From Nannocystaceae bacterium (GTDB lineage Bacteria; Myxococcota_A; Polyangia; Nannocystales; Nannocystaceae), in NCBI GenBank assembly GCA_019694555.1, contig JAIBBS010000062.1, forward strand, positions 1 through 41,041: a stretch of 41,041 nucleotides of DNA. Direction: 5' to 3'. The notes beneath the pieces are model-generated. The model was not told the origin of the DNA. It saw only the letters and a list, made by a program, of their open reading frames with translations, and did not search any database. Positions 27,846 to 35,233 of this stretch are shown in pieces. The first letter of the stretch is position 1. Each line of letters opens with the position of its first letter. The translations under genes and the position numbers were made by a program.

Positions 27846-28828
27846 GCCACGAAGGCGTGGTAGACCGGCCGCGGCGTGCCGTGGCTGGGCACGGCGTGCA
27901 GGTGCAGCGCCGGCGAGACGTTGATCTCGAGCAGCGCCAGCGCCCCGGGCTGCCACCGCGTCGCCGGCGGCTGGGCCAGCAGCGCCGGCGCGCCGCGCAG
28001 ATCGATGCCGCCGACGTCGACACCGAGCTCGGCGCACGCGCGCTCGGCCAGGCCGCGCCAGCCCGGGTGCACCGCCGCGGTGCAGTCGTGGGTCTGCGCC
28101 TCCTCGCCGAGCAGCTCGAACGCGGCGCCGGGCGGCAGCACGCTGTCTTGCGTCAGGCCATGGGCCGCGAGCGCGACCTCGACGTCCTCGTCGTCCGCGT
28201 CGATGCGATCGAAGGGCAGCAGCGACGGCGCGCGCCAGCTGGCCCGCCGCGCGTCGGCGTTGAGCTGCTCGAACCACGCCGCCATCGTCGTGCGGCCGTC
28301 GCCGACGATGCGCGGGCGCCGGATCTCCGCGGCGGCCTCGAAGCGCCCGCCGATGATCGCCAGCCGCAGGTTGCTGCCGGGCACGTAGGGCTCGAGCAAC
28401 GCCTCCTCGTCGGGGTCGAGCGCGCGCGCGCGATCGATCGCGGCCGCGACCGCTGCGAGCTCGGTGAGCTCGGCCGCGACGCCGCGGGCCCGGTTGGCGG
28501 CGTTGGGCTTGACCACCAGCGTCCCCCAGCGCTGCAGCGCCGCCTGCACGCGCGCGCCGGCGGCATCGTCGCGCTCGTCGAGCAGCACGGCCGGCACCAC
28601 CGGCACGCCGATGCGCGCGAGCAGCTCGCGGCTGGTGTGCTTGTGGTTCGCGAGCGTCTGCGCGACCTGGGTGAGAAACGGCGAGCGGGTCTTGCTCACG
28701 AACACCGCGCGCTCGCCGTGGCACAGCTGCAGGAGAAAGTCGCTGTGCTCGCTGCCGACCGAGCGACACTGCACGCCCAGCGCCGCGGCGGCCTCGGCGA
28801 TGAGCAGGTTGGTGCGGCTCCAGCTCAT
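27764..28828 (-). CDS. Stand-alone ATP-grasp ligase, cyanophycin-synthetase-like
   Basis: 354 residues. ATG 28828 overlaps the stop of the aminopropyltransferase (ATGA). The ATP-grasp region resembles cyanophycin synthetase and GshAB: 'TLVVKPNAANRARGVA' (nucleotide lid and Lys), 'EALLEPYVPGSNLRLAIIGG', 'RRPRIVGDGRTTM' with 'FEQLNADARR', and the metal-binding 'LLEINVSPALHLH' near the end. The Mur-ligase half of cyanophycin synthetase is absent. Such enzymes form amide bonds through an acyl phosphate. In vibrioferrin biosynthesis an ATP-grasp enzyme (PvsA) works beside NIS synthetases, a possible parallel. The substrate could be an amino acid or a polyamine made by the neighbouring genes. The last 17 residues are encoded over the synthetase 3' end and look like an incidental tail. 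Confidence 0.88.
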   Translation of the reverse strand: MSWSRTNLLIAEAAAALGVQCRSVGSEHSDFLLQLCHGERAVFVSKTRSPFLTQVAQTLANHKHTSRELLARIGVPVVPAVLLDERDDAAGARVQAALQRWGTLVVKPNAANRARGVAAELTELAAVAAAIDRARALDPDEEALLEPYVPGSNLRLAIIGGRFEAAAEIRRPRIVGDGRTTMAAWFEQLNADARRASWRAPSLLPFDRIDADDEDVEVALAAHGLTQDSVLPPGAAFELLGEEAQTHDCTAAVHPGWRGLAERACAELGVDVGGIDLRGAPALLAQPPATRWQPGALALLEINVSPALHLHAVPSHGTPRPVYHAFVAYCMGLPGAPSPCATIRAAASGLSSST

Positions 28829-29745
28829 GTCGGCGTCCGCCGGAAGCTGACGTGGCGATCGTCGTCGGCGCCGGTGATGATGCGACCGGGGCGCTCGAGC
28901 TCGCGCGCGAGGTACGGCGGCAGCTCGAGCAGACCGCGGTGCGCGGTCTCGGTGTAGACCGACAGCCGCTCGCGCCCCAGCCGATCGATGCGCGCCGACA
29001 GATCCGGCGGATCGGCCTGCAGCGGCTCGACCGACGCCAGCGCGACCGACCAGATGCCGTGGAACGACGGCACGTGCAGGTGCATGAAGCGGACCCAGCC
29101 GAAGACCTCGAGCAGGGTCGAGCGCACCGTGCGGGCCATCTGCAGATCGTAGGGATCGAGCTCGCCCGACTGCAGCACCATGATGCCGCCCTCGCGCAGC
29201 ACGCGGCGGACCTCGCCGAAGAAGCGCGTGGTGAACAGCTCGACCGCGGGGCCCTCCTCCACCGGATCGGTGATGTCGAGCAGCACCGCGTCGTAGCTGC
29301 CGTCGGCGGTGGCGGCGAGCGTGGTCTGGATGGTCTCGATGCGCAGCTCGACGCGCGGGTCGTCGAACGCACCGGCGCTCCACTGCGGCAGGTGGGTGCG
29401 GCAGGCCTGCACGACCTCGTCGTCGAGATCGACCGCGACCACGCGCTGTACGCTGGGGTGCTTGAGCACCTCGCGCAGGGTCGCGCCCTCGCCCGCGCCG
29501 CCGACCAGCACCTGCGCGGGCGCGCCGTGGATCACCAGCGCGGGGTGCACGAACGGCTCGTGGTACAGCACCTCGTCGGCCTCGGTCGACTGGATCAGCT
29601 CGTCGAGGAACAGCGAGCGACCGTAGGTCGTGGTGTCGGCGATGAGCAGATCCTGGTGCGCGGTCTGCTTCCACACGTGCACGCGGTCGAGCCGGCAGAG
29701 GATGCTGAAGCCCTCGCCCCAGGGTTCTTGCAAGATGATGCTCAT
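28825..29745 (-). CDS. Polyamine aminopropyltransferase (spermidine/thermospermine synthase family)
   Basis: 306 residues, full length. The N-terminal beta domain is followed by 'DEVLYHEPFVHPAL' and the Rossmann core. The decarboxylated-SAM motif reads GGAGEGATLREVLKH (82-96), not the GGGDGG of classical SpeE. The E-G-A variant is typical of thermospermine and long-chain polyamine synthases such as ACL5 and the Thermus enzyme. 'AGAFDDPRV' (124-132) is also as in that group. Catalytic acids Asp157 and Asp160 in LLDITDP are kept. It would transfer an aminopropyl group from decarboxylated SAM to an amine. Which amine is unknown. No SAM decarboxylase gene (speD) is nearby, so dcSAM must come from elsewhere. 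It is coupled to the ATP-grasp gene and divergent from the homospermidine-synthase-like gene. Confidence 0.9.
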   Translation of the reverse strand: MSIILQEPWGEGFSILCRLDRVHVWKQTAHQDLLIADTTTYGRSLFLDELIQSTEADEVLYHEPFVHPALVIHGAPAQVLVGGAGEGATLREVLKHPSVQRVVAVDLDDEVVQACRTHLPQWSAGAFDDPRVELRIETIQTTLAATADGSYDAVLLDITDPVEEGPAVELFTTRFFGEVRRVLREGGIMVLQSGELDPYDLQMARTVRSTLLEVFGWVRFMHLHVPSFHGIWSVALASVEPLQADPPDLSARIDRLGRERLSVYTETAHRGLLELPPYLARELERPGRIITGADDDRHVSFRRTPT

Positions 29746-29823
29746 GTGCGCTCCGTCCGAGAGTGGGTCGGCGTCGATGCGGCGCGGTGCGCCGGCACGG
29801 AAGGTGTTGCGGGTGCGTCCGGG

Positions 29824-29852
29824 TTGGCGGCGCCGACCGCAGCGGGTATGAC
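29824..29852 (+). promoter_or_regulatory. Promoter of the homospermidine-synthase-like gene
   Basis: TTGGCG (29824-29829), 17 bases, TATGAC (29847-29852). The ATG at 29862 is 10 bases downstream of the -10 box, so the transcript would be nearly leaderless. No Shine-Dalgarno sequence is seen, which agrees. Confidence 0.5.
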
Positions 29853-29861
29853 TTGGCGACG

Positions 29862-31058
29862 ATGTCCGCGCAGACCCGACGGCGGAGCCTGCTGGTCGGT
29901 CACCGCGGCGGCGTGGGCTCTGCGGTGATGGCCCTGCTCGCCCGCGGCCCGGCGCGGTTCGAGCCGCTGCGCCGTCGCGAGCTGCTGCTGCTCGACGCCG
30001 TCGAGGGCGACGCGCCTGCGCTGGGCACCGCGTTGCCGTCGCAGCAGCTGGACTCGCGCGAGCAGCTCGCAGCGCTGGTGCAGACCCACGCGATCGACGA
30101 GCTCGTCGACGTCGCGGGGCTCGACTGGTGCGACGCGCTCGCGGCCATGGCCGGGCGCAGCTACCTGTGCACCAGCCTCGAGCGCTGGCACGGGCCGCCG
30201 CGGATCGATCTGCTGGCCGATGCCCGCGCGCTGGTCGAGACGCCGCCGGCGATCGCCGGCGCGCACGTGTTGGGCGCGGGCATGAACCCCGGCTGCGTCA
30301 ACGCGCTGGTCGATCACGCGATGGCCGAGCTGGCCGCGCGCGTGGGCATGGCCCCGACCGCCGCCGCGCTCGCGCTGTACGCGGTGCTGGTCACCGAACA
30401 CGACGAGACCCGCGCCGAGCCCGACCCCGCGCACGACGACGCCGACGGCTGCGCCGCGACGTGGAGCCCGCGCAGCTGCGCCGAGGAGCTGGGCGTGCCG
30501 CGGACGCAGTGGATCGATCGCGGTGCGGTGCGCTGGGCCGATCACGCGCCGTGGCAGGCGGAGTACCGCGCGCGCTGTGGCGACGAGCTGATCGCCGGCT
30601 ACGTCGTGCCGCACGACGAGCTCGTGACCCTGGGCGCGCGACTGCCCGGGGTCGAGCTCGCCTACGTGTATCGCCCCGCGGCCGCGACGCGCCGCTGGCT
30701 CGCACGCGGCGCGCGGCCGGGTCGCGCGGGGCGGCTGTGGCCACCCCACGTCGCGGGCACCGTCGGCCGCGATCGCGTGGGCGTGCTGCTGTGCAGCCGC
30801 CGCTTCGGCGAGCTGTGGTGCGGCTTCGAGACCGACTGCGCCGACGCGGCCGCGTGGGGCACCAACGCCACGCTGCTGCAGGTCGCCGCCGGCGTGCTCG
30901 CGGGCTGGCTGCAGCTCGACGAAATCGAGGGCGTGCGCACGGTCGAGGCGCTCGACACCGTGCGCTACGTCGACGACGTCGCGGCGGTGCTCGGTGCGGT
31001 GCGCTGCGTTCACGATCCCTCCGCTGCGCCGGCGCCGTTGCCATCGCGCCGCGCCTGA
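29862..31058 (+). CDS. Homospermidine-synthase-like NAD-dependent enzyme (saccharopine dehydrogenase fold)
   Basis: 398 residues from ATG 29862; residues upstream in frame overlap the promoter. Features shared with bacterial homospermidine synthase: an N-terminal Rossmann motif ('LLVGHRGGVGSAV', with G-x-x-G-x-x-G spacing), 'YLCTSLERWHGPP' matching the family's 'DTCIEPW..G' step, GAGMNPG at 138-144 matching its GANPG, and an 'ATWSPRSCAEEL' segment like its 'NTWS'. The bacterial enzyme is about 470 residues, so this one is shorter. Homospermidine synthase couples two diamines by NAD-dependent oxidative deamination and re-reduction. Carboxynorspermidine dehydrogenase has the same fold and is an alternative. 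Its position between the aminopropyltransferase and the uptake genes suggests that it makes the polyamine backbone of the metallophore. The 3' end overlaps the convergent PepSY gene by 49 bases. Confidence 0.75.
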   Translation: MSAQTRRRSLLVGHRGGVGSAVMALLARGPARFEPLRRRELLLLDAVEGDAPALGTALPSQQLDSREQLAALVQTHAIDELVDVAGLDWCDALAAMAGRSYLCTSLERWHGPPRIDLLADARALVETPPAIAGAHVLGAGMNPGCVNALVDHAMAELAARVGMAPTAAALALYAVLVTEHDETRAEPDPAHDDADGCAATWSPRSCAEELGVPRTQWIDRGAVRWADHAPWQAEYRARCGDELIAGYVVPHDELVTLGARLPGVELAYVYRPAAATRRWLARGARPGRAGRLWPPHVAGTVGRDRVGVLLCSRRFGELWCGFETDCADAAAWGTNATLLQVAAGVLAGWLQLDEIEGVRTVEALDTVRYVDDVAAVLGAVRCVHDPSAAPAPLPSRRA

Positions 31059-31546
31059 GCCCGCGATCGCGCGCGCCAGCGCGTGGTCAGCGTGACCACG
31101 CCCGACAGGCCCAGCAGGCACAGCGCCACCGCCACCAGCAGCTGCAGGTAGCGGCCGGTCTCGCCGATGGCCTCGCCGGTGTGCAGGCGGAACAGCACCC
31201 GACCCATGCCGTCGATGCCGGCGTGGCGGCCGACCACGCGGCCGCGCCCGTCGACGTAGACCTCGGTCTCGGCGTCGTCGTCGAGCCACACCACCCACGG
31301 CTCGTCGGGCTCGCCCGGCAGGCCCACGTCGGTGGCGCGCGCGCCGTCGCCGGCGGCCACCCCCGCGGCGACGATCGCCTCGAGCGTCACCGGCGTCGCG
31401 ACCGGCTCGACCCGCGGCTTGGCGTGCGCGAACAAACTCGCGCGGAACAGCAGCACCGCGCCGGTCACCGCCGACAGCAGCACCAGCGCGACCGCGATCG
31501 CACCGATGCGCCGGTGCCAGCGCAACAGCCAGCCCTTCCACGTCAT
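31010..31546 (-). CDS. PepSY-associated membrane protein
   Basis: 178 residues, ATG 31546 overlapping the receptor stop (ATGA). An N-terminal helix (about 12-34; preceded by 'WLLRWHRRIG', a typical PepSY-TM start) anchors it in the inner membrane. A periplasmic PepSY-like domain follows (about 45-130; 'ETEVYVDGRGRVVGR'), then 'LFRLHTGEAIGETGRYLQ' and a second helix (about 142-160) with a basic tail. The conserved His in 'RWHRR' and 'LHTG' are where related ferric-siderophore reductases (FpvG/FhuF-like PepSY proteins) place heme or metal ligands. It probably helps release iron from the imported chelate. It is the last gene of the uptake operon. Confidence 0.85.
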   Translation of the reverse strand: MTWKGWLLRWHRRIGAIAVALVLLSAVTGAVLLFRASLFAHAKPRVEPVATPVTLEAIVAAGVAAGDGARATDVGLPGEPDEPWVVWLDDDAETEVYVDGRGRVVGRHAGIDGMGRVLFRLHTGEAIGETGRYLQLLVAVALCLLGLSGVVTLTTRWRARSRAQARRDGNGAGAAEGS

Positions 31547-33897
31547 CGGCGCTGCTGCCTCGCCTCGCGCCGGGCCTGCCGCGCGCGCGCGCGCTCGGGC
31601 GCACCGAAGAACGTGTACGCGATGTCGAGTCCGATGAAGAACGTGCGCGGCCGCTGGGCCAAGATGCCGCGGTTGAGATCGTCGGTGCGGTAGAACCACG
31701 CGGTGTTGGCGACGTTCTTCACGCCCAGCGACAGGTTCACCGCCCACGCCCGCGGCAGCAGCGTGCGGAACTTGAGGTAGACGTCGACCAGGGTATAGGC
31801 CGGGATCACGCCGGTGGCTCCGTTGGGCGGGCCCAGCGTGCCATCGTTGTCGAAGTAGGAGAACTGCTTGCCGGAGTAGGTCAGATCGGCGCCCAGCTGC
31901 AGACCGCGGCAGTCGTCGGGTCCCGGCAGCGCGGCGAAGAAGCTGCAGCGGAACGGGAACGCGTAGGCGAGCCCGGCCCAGGCCTCGTGGCGCGGGAACC
32001 ACGGCATCGAGTTGCCGTTGAAGCCCGAGCTGCTGCGCACGATCGTGGTGTCGACCCAGGCCCAGCCGCCGTACAAAGACGACCCCGTCAGCGGCTCCCA
32101 CACCTCGCCGGGCTCCCACTCGAGATCGAGCTCGGCGCCGCCGCCGTACCAGCTGCCGATGTAGTCGACCGTGGCCTCGCCCTCGTCCAAGATGTTGCGA
32201 TACAGCCGCGCCCAGCCGGTGGCCTCGCCGTAGAAGCCACCGAGCTCGGCGAGCTTGAGCCCGAGCTCGAGCGAGTCCGCGGTGATGGGATCGGTCTTGA
32301 GCCCGTTGGTCTCGACCAAGGCGACGGTGTAGAAGGTCGGGGCCTTGAACGAGCGCGAGTAGCCCAAGAACACGCCGAACTCGTCGACGGGATCGTAGCG
32401 GATCGACGCCGACGGCAGCGCCTGCGCGTAGCCCCGCGACAGCACCGAGCGTGCGGGATCGATCTGTGCCTCGAGGTTGTCGCGGCCCGACAGCCGCGCG
32501 AACTCCCCGCGCACGCCGCCGCGCAGCACCACCGACTCGTCGGCGAGGTACAGCTCGTCCTCGGCGTAGACCGCGATCGCGCCCAGCCGCGTGTCCTCGT
32601 CGATCGACAGCTGTGGCGGCAGCGGAGCCAACGCGTCGAAGCGCTGCTCGTGGCCGCGCTCGAACACGCCGCGCACACCGAAGCCGAGCATGTGGTACGG
32701 CCCGCGCTTGTGGCTCAGCCGCACCGCGTAGCGCGGCTCCACGCCCACGACGTGATAGTCGCGCGGCAGGTTGACGATGCCCGAGTCGGTGCGCGTGTCG
32801 AAGCGGTTGGTCCGCGCGCTGCGGTTGTACCAGGCCATCACCGCGAACTCGTGGTCGCGGCGCGGTCGCAGCACGAACTTGAGCGCCTCGCCCACGCGCC
32901 AGCCGCGGAAGCGATCGCCGTTGCGCGTGCTCGAGAACGGATCGAGCCCGTACTGCGCCAAGGTGATGCCGCCGGGCAGCGAGGTGTCCTCGAAGTAGCC
33001 GTGGGTGGTCGAGGCCAGCTCGGCGCGCGGGCCCAGGGCGTAGGCGAGCTTGAGCAGGCCCGAGTGCACGAGGAACTCGCTGTGCTCGCGGAACGTGCGG
33101 CCACCTTGCGGCGCGTACTCGGCCCACACGCCGAACTTCTTCACGGTCGTGCCCATCGACGCGGCGCCCTGCACGTTGCCCCAGCGATCGACGCGCGAGG
33201 CCACGCGGATCTCGGGCACGGTCGGGATCGGCTTGGTCACGAGGTTGAACACGCCGCCGACCGTGGTCGGGCCGAAGCGCACCGCCGCACCCGAGCGCAC
33301 CGCGTCGACGCGGTCGATCGAGAACAGCGACACCGGGAACAGCGACAGCTGCGGCTGGCCGTAGGGCGCCATGCCGATCGGCACCTCGTCGAGCAACACC
33401 GTGGCGTCCTCGGCCAACCGCGGGCTCGCGCCGCGCACGGCGACGTTGAGCTTGGTCGGTCCCGAGCTGCCGGCGATGCCGTCGAGCGCACGCACACCGG
33501 GCACGCGATCGAGCGCCTCACCGACGCTCGCGGCACCGCGCTCGATCGCGCGGGCGATCGGGATCACCGTGCGCGCGCCGGCGTGGTGGAACGCGTCCTC
33601 GCGGGTGCTGCCGCCCAGCGCGTTGGTGTCGACGCGGACCAGGCGGCGCGAGGGCTGCGGCGCCGCGGCGCGCGGTGACTCGAGCGGCGCGGCCTCGGCC
33701 GGCAGCGACGGACCCGGTTGCTGTCGCGACGCCGGGCTGCGATCGGGTGCGCCCGGCGTCGGCGTGGGTGCGACGCGGCTGCGATCGGGCTGGGCCTGCG
33801 CCGGAATCGCGGTCGCGCCGTCGTAGCCGCGCGGCGCCGCCTGGGCCCCGCGCGGCGCCCACGCCAGCGACAGCAGCGCCGCGACCGCGAGTCTCAC
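31543..33897 (-). CDS. TonB-dependent outer-membrane receptor
   Basis: 784 residues from GTG 33897, with GAGGGTGG as a ribosome site about 10 bases upstream. Signal peptide 'VRLAVAALLSLAWAPRGAQA', a Pro/Ala-rich spacer (to about 85), plug domain (about 95-215; 'SVGEALDRVPGVRALDG', 'LNVAVRGASPRL', 'TVLLDEVPIGMAPYG', 'VDAVRSGAAVRFGPTTVGGVFNLVTK') and a beta-barrel ending in an aromatic-rich last strand 'TFFIGLDIAYTFF'. Residues after the last strand (about 770-784, Arg-rich) are unusual, because most barrels end at the C-terminal aromatic. The plug resembles FecA-type ferric citrate/carboxylate receptors, which fits a carboxylate siderophore. The substrate is not proven. It is co-transcribed with the upstream lipoprotein (8-base gap) and PepSY gene. 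Confidence 0.93.
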   Translation of the reverse strand: MRLAVAALLSLAWAPRGAQAAPRGYDGATAIPAQAQPDRSRVAPTPTPGAPDRSPASRQQPGPSLPAEAAPLESPRAAAPQPSRRLVRVDTNALGGSTREDAFHHAGARTVIPIARAIERGAASVGEALDRVPGVRALDGIAGSSGPTKLNVAVRGASPRLAEDATVLLDEVPIGMAPYGQPQLSLFPVSLFSIDRVDAVRSGAAVRFGPTTVGGVFNLVTKPIPTVPEIRVASRVDRWGNVQGAASMGTTVKKFGVWAEYAPQGGRTFREHSEFLVHSGLLKLAYALGPRAELASTTHGYFEDTSLPGGITLAQYGLDPFSSTRNGDRFRGWRVGEALKFVLRPRRDHEFAVMAWYNRSARTNRFDTRTDSGIVNLPRDYHVVGVEPRYAVRLSHKRGPYHMLGFGVRGVFERGHEQRFDALAPLPPQLSIDEDTRLGAIAVYAEDELYLADESVVLRGGVRGEFARLSGRDNLEAQIDPARSVLSRGYAQALPSASIRYDPVDEFGVFLGYSRSFKAPTFYTVALVETNGLKTDPITADSLELGLKLAELGGFYGEATGWARLYRNILDEGEATVDYIGSWYGGGAELDLEWEPGEVWEPLTGSSLYGGWAWVDTTIVRSSSGFNGNSMPWFPRHEAWAGLAYAFPFRCSFFAALPGPDDCRGLQLGADLTYSGKQFSYFDNDGTLGPPNGATGVIPAYTLVDVYLKFRTLLPRAWAVNLSLGVKNVANTAWFYRTDDLNRGILAQRPRTFFIGLDIAYTFFGAPERARARQARREARQQRR

Positions 33898-33905
33898 GCG
33901 CGCGC

Positions 33906-35075
33906 TCAGCCACCCTCGGCGTCGATCACGACCCGCGTCGCGCCGCGGATCCGCAGCGACTGCCCGGGGTTGTCGAACTTCGTCGCGAGATCCTCGTGCA
34001 GCGCCACGCTGCCGTCGTCCTCGTCGAAGCGCCACAGTCGCGCGGCGACGTCGATGCCGTACAGCACGCCGTCGACGCGCGCGAGTCCTTCGATGTCGAG
34101 CCCCGGCGTGACGCCTTCGAGGTAGACCCCGGTCGCGACCGGCATCGTCGGCTGATCCTTGGGCGGTGCCGCACGAAACAGCTCCTGGCGATCCAGCGGC
34201 ATGCGGTCGACGACCTCGGCGCGCGTGACCGACAGCGCCGCGGCCTGCTCGCGATCCTGCTCGAGATCGCCGGCCACGCCCAGCGCGGGGCCGAAGTTGG
34301 CCCACGGCTCGCACACCACGCCGCACGCGTAGTAGTGCGGGTCGTGCGAGATGTCGTCCTCGTACTCGCACCAGCCCGCGTCGCGCAGCACGTCGAGCGC
34401 GACGCGGAAGATCTGCCCGTCGTTGCGGATGCCGACGCCGCCCATGCCGCGCACGCCCAGCAGCAGCTCGTCGCCGAGGAAGCCCAGGCCGCTGACGACC
34501 TCCTGCCAGTAGCAGGGATCGGTGTCCGACGCCTGCGGATCGCCGGGACGGATGGCGTAGCGCGCGACCGAGAGGTCCTGCTGCTGCAGGTGCCAGTCGG
34601 GCACGCCGATCTCCGCGATGCCCCACTCGTCGTTGGCGACGTCGTAGGTCGTGGCCCACAGACCCTGCGTGGGCGACCACGCCAGCTCACGCAGGCTCAT
34701 CTTCTTGAGCGAACCATCGCGCAGCGACAGCGCACCGAGCAGGCCGTCGAGCTTCGCGTTGCCCAGCTGCACGAGGCGACAGTCGGTCGTGCCGTCGTCG
34801 CAGGCGAGATCGGGATCGTACAGATACACCGACGACGCGTAGTAGGCCCCGGTCGCCGCGTCGCCCAGCGGGACGTTGCTCTGGTACAGCGCGTCCTCGC
34901 TGGTCAACCGACCGTTGACGAAGACCATGAGCTCGCCGGACAGCGCGTGCGTGCAGCTGGGGCAGTCGCGACCCAGCGCGTCGGACGTCCCCTCGTCCGG
35001 CGGGATCGGGAAGTCGATGCACCCCCCGAGGGCCGCGAGCGTCGCGGGCCCGACGATTTTGAAAACTGTTTTCAT
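33906..35075 (-). CDS. Receptor-partner lipoprotein, probably beta-propeller-like
   Basis: 389 residues from ATG 35075; ATG 35099 would add eight residues. The signal peptide MKTVFKIVGPATLAALGGC has a textbook lipobox (LGGC, Cys19). The mature part is rich in Trp, Tyr and Asp, has ten or so Cys ('DCPSCTH', 'LACDDGTTDC', 'YYACGVVCEPW') and repeated strand-like units such as 'LYGIDVAARLWRFD' and 'LARVDGVLYGIDV', suggesting a beta-propeller. No named family is recognised. As first gene of the operon with the TonB receptor, it may act as a surface lid or substrate-capture protein, as BtuG and SusD-like lipoproteins do for other receptors; this is an analogy, not a homology claim. Codons 2-7 (AAA ACA GTT TTC AAA ATC) are AT-rich, unlike the rest of the gene. 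Confidence 0.85.
   Translation of the reverse strand: MKTVFKIVGPATLAALGGCIDFPIPPDEGTSDALGRDCPSCTHALSGELMVFVNGRLTSEDALYQSNVPLGDAATGAYYASSVYLYDPDLACDDGTTDCRLVQLGNAKLDGLLGALSLRDGSLKKMSLRELAWSPTQGLWATTYDVANDEWGIAEIGVPDWHLQQQDLSVARYAIRPGDPQASDTDPCYWQEVVSGLGFLGDELLLGVRGMGGVGIRNDGQIFRVALDVLRDAGWCEYEDDISHDPHYYACGVVCEPWANFGPALGVAGDLEQDREQAAALSVTRAEVVDRMPLDRQELFRAAPPKDQPTMPVATGVYLEGVTPGLDIEGLARVDGVLYGIDVAARLWRFDEDDGSVALHEDLATKFDNPGQSLRIRGATRVVIDAEGG
35060..35074. promoter_or_regulatory. Perfect 7-1-7 palindrome over the lipoprotein start codon
   Basis: TGAAAACTGTTTTCA is a perfect 7-1-7 inverted repeat, the geometry of a classical Fur box. It covers most of the start codon and first codons of the minus-strand lipoprotein. 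It shares the pattern TGAAA-N5-TTTCA with the site at 35173-35187, 113 bases away. It may be an operator or a by-product of AT-rich early codons. Confidence 0.45.
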
Positions 35076-35168
35076 CCTCGCGCTCGTGGGTCTTGTCATG
35101 CCGCCCGGGACGTCGTCAAGCGCCGGGATTGCGCGGGGTGAGGCCTCCCGCCGGTCCGGCCTGCAGTG

Positions 35169-35197
35169 AGAATGAAATTCTTTTTCAATGCCGTCAA
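35169..35197 (-). promoter_or_regulatory. Promoter of the lipoprotein-receptor-PepSY operon
   Basis: On the minus strand TTGACG (35192-35197; five of six consensus bases), a 17-base spacer and CATTCT (35169-35174). Transcription would start near 35162, giving a leader of about 87 bases before ATG 35075. The spacer is AT-rich in a very GC-rich region and holds the operator-like palindrome. Confidence 0.55.
35173..35187. promoter_or_regulatory. Fur-like operator between -35 and -10
   Basis: TGAAATTCTTTTTCA: 7-1-7 layout with outer arms TGAAA/TTTCA. An overlapping perfect repeat AGAAT-GAA-ATTCT lies at 35169-35181. Position inside the promoter spacer is where a repressor would block RNA polymerase. 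Adjacent uptake genes make Fur, or another metal-sensing repressor of that superfamily, the best guess. Confidence 0.5.
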
Positions 35198-35233
35198 GCC
35201 CGGCCCGATCGGGTCCGCGGCGGCCGTGGCATC

